NCBI GenBank assembly: GCA_963678705.1
Contig: OY783204.1
Location: 19,416,759-19,480,758, forward strand
Source of the DNA: Panorpa germanica
Taxonomy: Eukaryota > Arthropoda > Insecta > Mecoptera > Panorpidae
Direction of reading: 5' to 3'
Length of the DNA: 64,000 nt
Below are positions 58,999-64,000 of the stretch, piece after piece. Below the pieces are notes generated by a model. It ran no database searches, was not told where the DNA came from, and saw nothing but the letters and a program-made list of their open reading frames with translations. Position 1 is the first letter of the stretch. Each line of letters opens with the position of its first letter. A program made the translations under genes and the position numbers.

Positions 58999-59481
58999 TC
59001 GCAAGACTCAGGAATAAGGTCCCAGAGGTTTTAAAAAAAATCAGATCCTGGTACATTAATTTTCATAACATACACAGTGCATCTTCAAAGAATTAAGTAA
59101 CAAATTCAGACCAAAATGTACCTTAAAAAAATGAATAATCAGTTTCTAATTTTAATACGCATTCAAATACCCATTTAATACACATTGGTATTAAAATTAA
59201 GAACATTTTTAACAGTGTACTGTGCAAAAAAGTTGGCTTTTTCACAAAGAAGAAGAAATCTTTTATAAAGATGATCATCTAAGTATAAGTCAGTTATAAT
59301 CTTGGTACGACATCTAGTATGTAGTCCCTTTTCTCTTTATTATCTAGCTAAAATCATACAAAGTACAGGGTGTCCAGAAAGGGTATCGGGTATTTGTTTT
59401 CGCGCCATATTCGAAACGGGGCGTCTAAAGGGTGCGGGGAGGGGTTCGTGGCGTCCGCCATTCTGTGGAGTTTTAGTCACG

Positions 59482-59613
59482 ATGAAACAGTACTCGGGGA
59501 TGCATCGCGCATTTTGCGTACGAGCGTATTATCGCAATGGTGATTCAAAGTTAACAACGTTAACTGTAAGGTACAATAAAGACCTAGGAGGCTCAAATTT
59601 TAATATGAGATAG
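59482..59613 (+). pseudogene. Transposase N-terminal fragment (helix-turn-helix start)
   Basis: ATG at 59482 opens MKQYSGMHRAFCVRAYYRNG, then DSKLTTLTVRYNKDLGG. This resembles the N-terminal HTH region of insect IS630/Tc1/mariner-type transposases (K-Y---HRAFCV--YY-N--S). The earlier in-frame methionine at 59302 lies outside the element. Domain structure breaks at 59592 where the deletion/rearrangement begins. Confidence 0.65.
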
Positions 59614-59773
59614 TCTAGACACTCCTTTATAAAATTTATATAACGTTTTTATTAGGAGCCTTAAGGGGGCCACACTAGAGCCATGCATTCAATGGGTTGC
59701 AGAAGATAAGTTACATTCAACAATGACATAGCATGCTTACAACGTTAACTAAAGACCTAGGAGGCGAAATTTT

Positions 59774-60163
59774 TTGGTCCCAGAGTTGCAGGAGTTTGCA
59801 GGTTTCAACTCAAGAACGTGGTTCCAGCAAGATGGGGCCACTTGCCATACCTCAAATAACTCAATGGAAGTTGTTAACGAGTTATTCCCTAATAAAGTCA
59901 TTTCGCGAAGGGGTAACATCAACTGGCCTCCCAGAAGCCCCGACCTTAGCCCGCTTGACTATTTTGCATGGGGATACCTTAAAAGTAAGGTTTATCAAAA
60001 CAATCCGACGAATCTAACCCAGTTAAAGCAAAACATCAGGTCAGAAATGGCAGCAATATCGATAGCTATGTGTCAACGTGTTATCGCCAATCTTCGTTTC
60101 CGTTTAGAAGAGTGCCAGCAACGTAACGGTCATCATTTGGATAACGTCATCTTTTCCAAATAA
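59774..60163 (+). pseudogene. Transposase C-terminal catalytic fragment (D41D spacing)
   Basis: The frame reads SRTWFQQDGATCHTSN, then NWPPRSPDLSPLDYFAWGYL, KSKVY and on to a stop at 60161-60163. QQDGA carries the second catalytic Asp and SPDLSPLD ends in the third. I count 41 residues between them, longer than the 34 of classical mariner. The first catalytic Asp lies in the lost middle part, so the protein is inactive. The C-terminus (RVIANLRFRLEECQQRNGHH) is intact. The start codon shown is internal to the parent ORF. Confidence 0.85.
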
Positions 60164-60272
60164 TTCTCCAATTCATATGCTAATAATAAACAATAAACTT
60201 TTTTATTGCATACAAATAATTTTTGTTTCATTGAACTTACAAATACCCGATACCCTTTCTGGACACCGTGTA

Positions 60273-61382
60273 TATTACGTACATCCATGACAATCTTGAA
60301 CTGTTACGTCATTAAAATAAAACTCTTAGGGTCGGTTTTTAAATCTCAGTCGACCGACCTTTATCTTAAACATTGTTTGATATATTTGTTATACCTCACC
60401 CTCTCCCTTCTACGCTCCCATTTTTAACATAACTATAGCTTAATCAAGCAAAATATCTCGGTTTTATTTTTCGTTAATTAACTGCAATAACTGAGAATTG
60501 ACAAAACGGCCTTAAAACCAAACAAATTCAAAATATACGAGTATACCATACATACGATCCATAAACGGAAAATATAACAGACCAGTTAAGTTTCGTTTGA
60601 AATTACTTAAATATAGGTCAACACAAGGCATTTAATATTTCATCATTTGTATATTTAAGTGATATTAATTAAAATAACTGCAAGTAATATTTCTTTAATG
60701 ACAAGAGACTAATCGTGTTTAATTACATTAATAAACATATATTATTTTCACATTATCTTTATCACCAGAAAAAGTGAATTTTGTACTCAACTGCTTTGCG
60801 CAATATGTGAAAGGTCATGTGCCCAAAATGTAATATATATACAGGCAACATATGTTTTTAACGTGTCCAAGTAGAAACGTGTAATTTCGTTATCGTGCTT
60901 AAATTATGTCTCGGCTCTCGAGTTAATAAAGAGTAAAAAGATTAAGGAGACTTCTCTCTTACTCAGTTTGAGTTTCAGTGGATCCCGAATTCAACCATGC
61001 TCTATTGTAGGCTATTGATGTAGATGCTTCTATATTTCTTAATAGATAGTATGATTATTAACTTAGTTATTTTATAACACATGTAATACATAAACAGTAT
61101 TCGTCGTCACTTGCTAGTCTCAATATCAACGTTTCCTACGCAACTGCGCACAAGTCAAATACTTTGTTGTGTACACAGTCTGTGATGGAACTGATAACCT
61201 TTAAATTAAAATAATTGTTTGTAAAAATATTTATTATCAAAATGTCAAAATTATAGTGTCTTAGTATTTTTGAAATCCGTGTGTGATACCACAAAAACTC
61301 ATATGTATTTCATTAACTTTCCTCCTGACCTTCACTTTGTAATGTTACTAATGTCGTTTATTTAAATATACGATCAAGCATT
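60273..61382. other. Gene-free AT-rich stretch
   Basis: No gene or shared repeat recognised. Confidence 0.5.
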
Positions 61383-61592
61383 AGGGGTCATCCATAAGTT
61401 ACGTCACACAAACGTGTTGTACCCTTCCCCCGACTCACTGATGTAATCACTCATTTAAAAAAAAATCTTTTAGTTATGCTTTTTTTTGGATGTCAAATTT
61501 TAAATTAGATGTGACGTCACAATGATTTCTCCCGCCTCTTGTTACAATTTGTGAACTCTCTTTCCTCTTAATAACATAGTAATGGATGACAC
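61383..61592. mobile_element. Possible MITE with GTCATCCAT termini
   Basis: AGGGGTCATCCATAAGTTAC followed by GTCACAC at the left and TAATGGATGAC at the right are short inverted ends. GTGACGTCAC lies inside. The left motif is one I recognise from widespread arthropod repeats, but the right end is only partly matched. Confidence 0.4.
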
Positions 61593-61659
61593 TTTAGTGC
61601 GTTTGTTTTAACCTTATAAAAATCTGATTACTTGATAACTCCTCTAATTGATGGTCTAA

Positions 61660-62007
61660 TGGACGCGTTTGCAATTGAGTGTGTAGTCACCATGGCAAAA
61701 ATCCATAAATTGAACTACGAATTGCTACCCCATCCATTCATATTTTCCAGATTTTTCTTAGATCTTCGACTATTTCCTGTTTCCAAATCTGAAGAAATGG
61801 CAGTGCGTTAGGAGATTTGGGTCTAACAAAGAGCCAATTAACCTATTATTTGAAGGAATAAAAAAAATTGGAAAAACGCTGGATTAAATGTATCGAACTT
61901 AAAGAAGACTATGTTGCTAAGTAAAACGCTTTTTGCCAAAAAAATATCTTTTATTGAGAAATTGAACGCTTTTTCAAAAAGAACACTGAATTATTAAAGT
62001 ACCCTCG
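61660..62007 (+). pseudogene. Classical mariner transposase 3' end with right terminal repeat
   Basis: Across three frames: AKIHKLNYELLPHP, then (frameshift) YFPDF ... FDYFLFPNLKKW, RRFGSN, FEGIKK, then (frameshift in an A-run) LEKRWIKCIELKEDYVAK and TAA at 61922-61924. The YSPDLAPSDYFLFPNLK-type block and the C-terminal RW-KCIEL-GDYVEK-type end are signatures of mariner. Of the final catalytic Asp, FDY keeps its position. The right terminus CTGAATTATTAAAGTACCCT then CG ends at 62007 before TA (62008-62009). The left two-thirds of the element is missing. Confidence 0.85.
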
Positions 62008-62009
62008 TA

Positions 62010-63370
62010 TATATATATAGAGCCCAATTTATATTTTGTCTAAGGCTCTGGTAGCTCTGTTTCTACCTACAATGATAAACATCACTAGTTGATTCTGATA
62101 ACAAGATAAATTTATAAAATAAATTAAAAGAAATAAAAAATTTATAAAATAAAAACATGCAGGTTTTCTGTAACAGACTAAATGCTTTTCATGTATATTT
62201 TTCTGTATCAAATCAATTCAGTTACTCCCCCTTTACCTCTCCTACTCCTTACGTACAAACAATCGACTGTCCTTGCCGCTATATTAATTAGTAATTAAAT
62301 TAAATTGCTTTTTAATAAAACTTACTGATTCATGTGACATGTACCTTAATTGAGTGGGTCTGAATATCTGTATATCTGAAAACGATTTCTTGTGATTTAT
62401 GGTAATGGTTCCTCACATTGCGTCACCACGTGATACACGACGCGACGTTTAATTTTACTCGTATGACATAAGATAATATATGACATTTTGCAAGAATTTA
62501 TACAAACTACGTTGTTTATCATTTTATTACAGGGTCCATACATAAAAGATGATTCAATTATAAATCCAGGTGTTTCGTCATGAATAATGACATCGTCAAT
62601 TTATTATTTTCACTTATTTACAAGATTTAAAGAATATCTCGGAGAATCAGAGCCTATTTCTAGAGAATATGTGCGTCAGAAAGAATACAGATTGGGTAAG
62701 AAACGGTTTGAAGGGTCAAGAGTACAACTATGAGTACAGCTCTTGTATCTTTCTTCTTTCCACTTATTTTATATTTCATTGATATTTATATATAATCAAA
62801 CTTATGTGTTGCTCTGAAATCAAAGACTTTTATTTTAGTAATTTACATACACATTATAATAATTACACTTAAATCATACTATCTTACCTGAAATCAAAGA
62901 AACGACATTTAAAGTTATTATTTAAATTGTAAGTTCCTTTTTATCTAATATTATAATAACTTAACATTATACACATTGAGTTCTGTCGACTCCAAATAAT
63001 TGGTACACACTACAATGAAATCTATAACTAATATATACCGTTAGGTCATCTGACCAGAATGCAGTTGTAATATCTCTGGCCAGTGTTACCAACTAAAGAA
63101 ATATAATTTCTTTACATATATTTATATTTATACTACAGTGATAAACAGATTAAATTATTCTCATATAGATAAATAGATCTTACTCGAAATTTAGTAACTC
63201 AAAGCAGTGCGTTTAAAGCGTTTTTTGACTTTGAGCTTTTATGCGACGACATACCTAGCATTTTGCCAGTTAAGAATACATAAATCTTTAGTTCATTTAC
63301 ATCCACTCACATTTGGAATCATGATGGAGATAGCTGTTTGACAGTTTTTGTGGTGTTGTGATTTTGTGTT
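62010..63370. other. Gene-free AT-rich stretch
   Basis: A possible splice acceptor TTTTATTACAG at 62522-62532 precedes a frame that stops quickly. No exon called. Confidence 0.5.
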
Positions 63371-63929
63371 AAGTTTTGTGTCCACATTTTTAGTGGTCGA
63401 TTTTTCAATTGTTGATTGAAATTGATGTTAATAAATGTGTATTGGCCTGTCTATTTTATTAAATATCTAAATGTTGACGGAGATATAGCAATTAAAAATT
63501 TGAATTGTAGTTTTAGCGCTAGAAATGGTCGGCCATATTTGTATGACGTGAAATGCATTTAAACGTCAGTTATTTGTTGAGTAGGTCAGTGCTGTGGTAT
63601 TGTTCTGTAGCTGTTGGTAGTCAAATAATCAAGTCAAGTCAAAGAATAATAAGTTTTTATTTTATTTAACCCTGCTAAGGCAGACATAATATTGAAATTT
63701 GATTATTCTTTGAAATAGCTATAAATAATATTTGATACTTTGATATATAAGTATATATAGCAGAGATTGTGAAAGGTGTACAACGTTGAATCCCTTTAAT
63801 AATTAAAGAGACTCTCTTAATTTTTAAGGAGTTATTAAAAAATAATTAAACATTTGAGGTTCTAGTAACCCACTTTACCAATATATAGTATACTTTTATA
63901 GAAACTAAGACATAAGACACAAGCCCATT
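63371..63929 (+). mobile_element. Family 1 element, long subtype, internally deleted (559 bp)
   Basis: It starts AAGTTTTGTGTCC, a decayed left end, and finishes GACACAAGCCCATT. Compared with 13199-13837 it lacks about 55 bp containing the GTAAGGTT hairpin and another 35-40 bp before AAGGAGTTATTAAAAA. The remainder is highly similar. Confidence 0.75.
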
Positions 63930-63930
63930 T

Positions 63931-64000
63931 AATTTGATAACAAGCAAGCCCAGAGAATATAGCTGTACTTCGGGATCCAACTCGAAGACATAGAAGTCAG
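63931..64000 (-). mobile_element. tRNA-derived SINE, copy 5, cut by the window edge
   Basis: On the minus strand, CTGACTTCTATGTCTTCG, AGTTGGATCCCG, TATATTCTCTGGGCTTGC and TTGTTATC parallel the SINE at 7480-7545. The head continues beyond the window. Confidence 0.65.

Larger units (their letters stand above)
59366..60270 (+). mobile_element. Tc1/mariner-type (IS630 superfamily) element, 905 bp, internally rearranged
   Basis: The 32-bp termini (GTGTCCAGAAAGGGTATCGG core; 59366-59397 and 60239-60270) are inverted repeats with a single mismatch, each flanked by TA (59364-59365, 60271-60272). The near-identity of the ends suggests recent mobility. The interior keeps only the N-terminal DNA-binding start and C-terminal half of a transposase. 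The middle is replaced by about 120 bp of unrelated sequence flanked by copies of AAAGACCTAGGAGG (59578-59591 and 59751-59764). Presumably non-autonomous. Confidence 0.88.
6092..64000 (+). other. Very long first intron, continuing past the window end
   Basis: It starts with GTAAGT at 6092. No ordinary host coding exon is recognisable on the plus strand downstream. The content is transposon relics, microsatellites and unannotated AT-rich DNA, with two fused AG/GTAAGT sites at 32862/32863 and 55429/55430. The conclusion that this is all one intron is an inference: an unrelated gene nested inside, or small diverged exons, cannot be excluded by eye. Confidence 0.45.

Noticed and set aside
62522..62640. 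Possible exon after TTTTATTACAG
   Set aside because: Joining it to the phase-1 donor meets a stop after a few codons, and no convincing donor follows.

Overview
The window is AT-rich eukaryotic DNA, most likely from an insect. The evidence is Tc1/mariner, hAT and Helitron remnants, tRNA-derived SINEs, non-LTR retrotransposon tails of arthropod type, long TA microsatellites, and one exon with metazoan splice signals. There are no operons, ribosome binding sites or bacterial genes. The species cannot be named from the sequence.

Only one host gene is supported. A promoter-like, relatively CG-rich stretch (about 5.69-5.86 kb) leads through a short 5' UTR with a small upstream ORF to a first coding exon at 6037-6091. 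That exon encodes a signal peptide (MGLLKDYSIFIFLLLAVF) and ends in a consensus GTAAGT donor in phase 1. No convincing normal coding exon follows, so the rest of the window reads as one very long first intron of more than 57 kb. Inside it are two textbook fused splice sites (polypyrimidine-AG followed at once by GTAAGT) at 32862/32863 and 55429/55430. Each has a second donor about 60 nt downstream. This is the layout expected for recursive splicing (ratchet points) and is the main finding.

The rest is a layered mobile-element landscape. About 0.3-0.9 kb: hAT remnant with the transposase dimerisation end. 5-11.6 kb: non-LTR tails, SINEs and a 465-bp inverted-repeat element inside a LINE tail. 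12-25 kb: a 0.5-0.64 kb non-autonomous family (called Family 1 here) with AATGGG ends, a SINE-like insertion with 12-bp target duplications, and several MITEs. 25-32 kb: a TA-flanked MITE family (Family 2) including one insertion whose empty site is still present nearby, a hAT MITE, and a GC-rich hairpin. 33-45 kb: LINE tails, a Helitron, hairpin MITEs and a minisatellite. 47-58 kb: more Family 1 with a nested Family 2 copy, opposed LINE 3' ends, a second hAT MITE and foldbacks. 59-64 kb: an internally rearranged Tc1/mariner-type element (D41D spacing) with near-perfect 32-bp ends, a classical mariner pseudogene, Family 1 and a SINE.

No intact transposase, tRNA gene, rRNA gene or CRISPR array was found. 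All LINE, hAT and mariner coding regions seen are fragments or broken.
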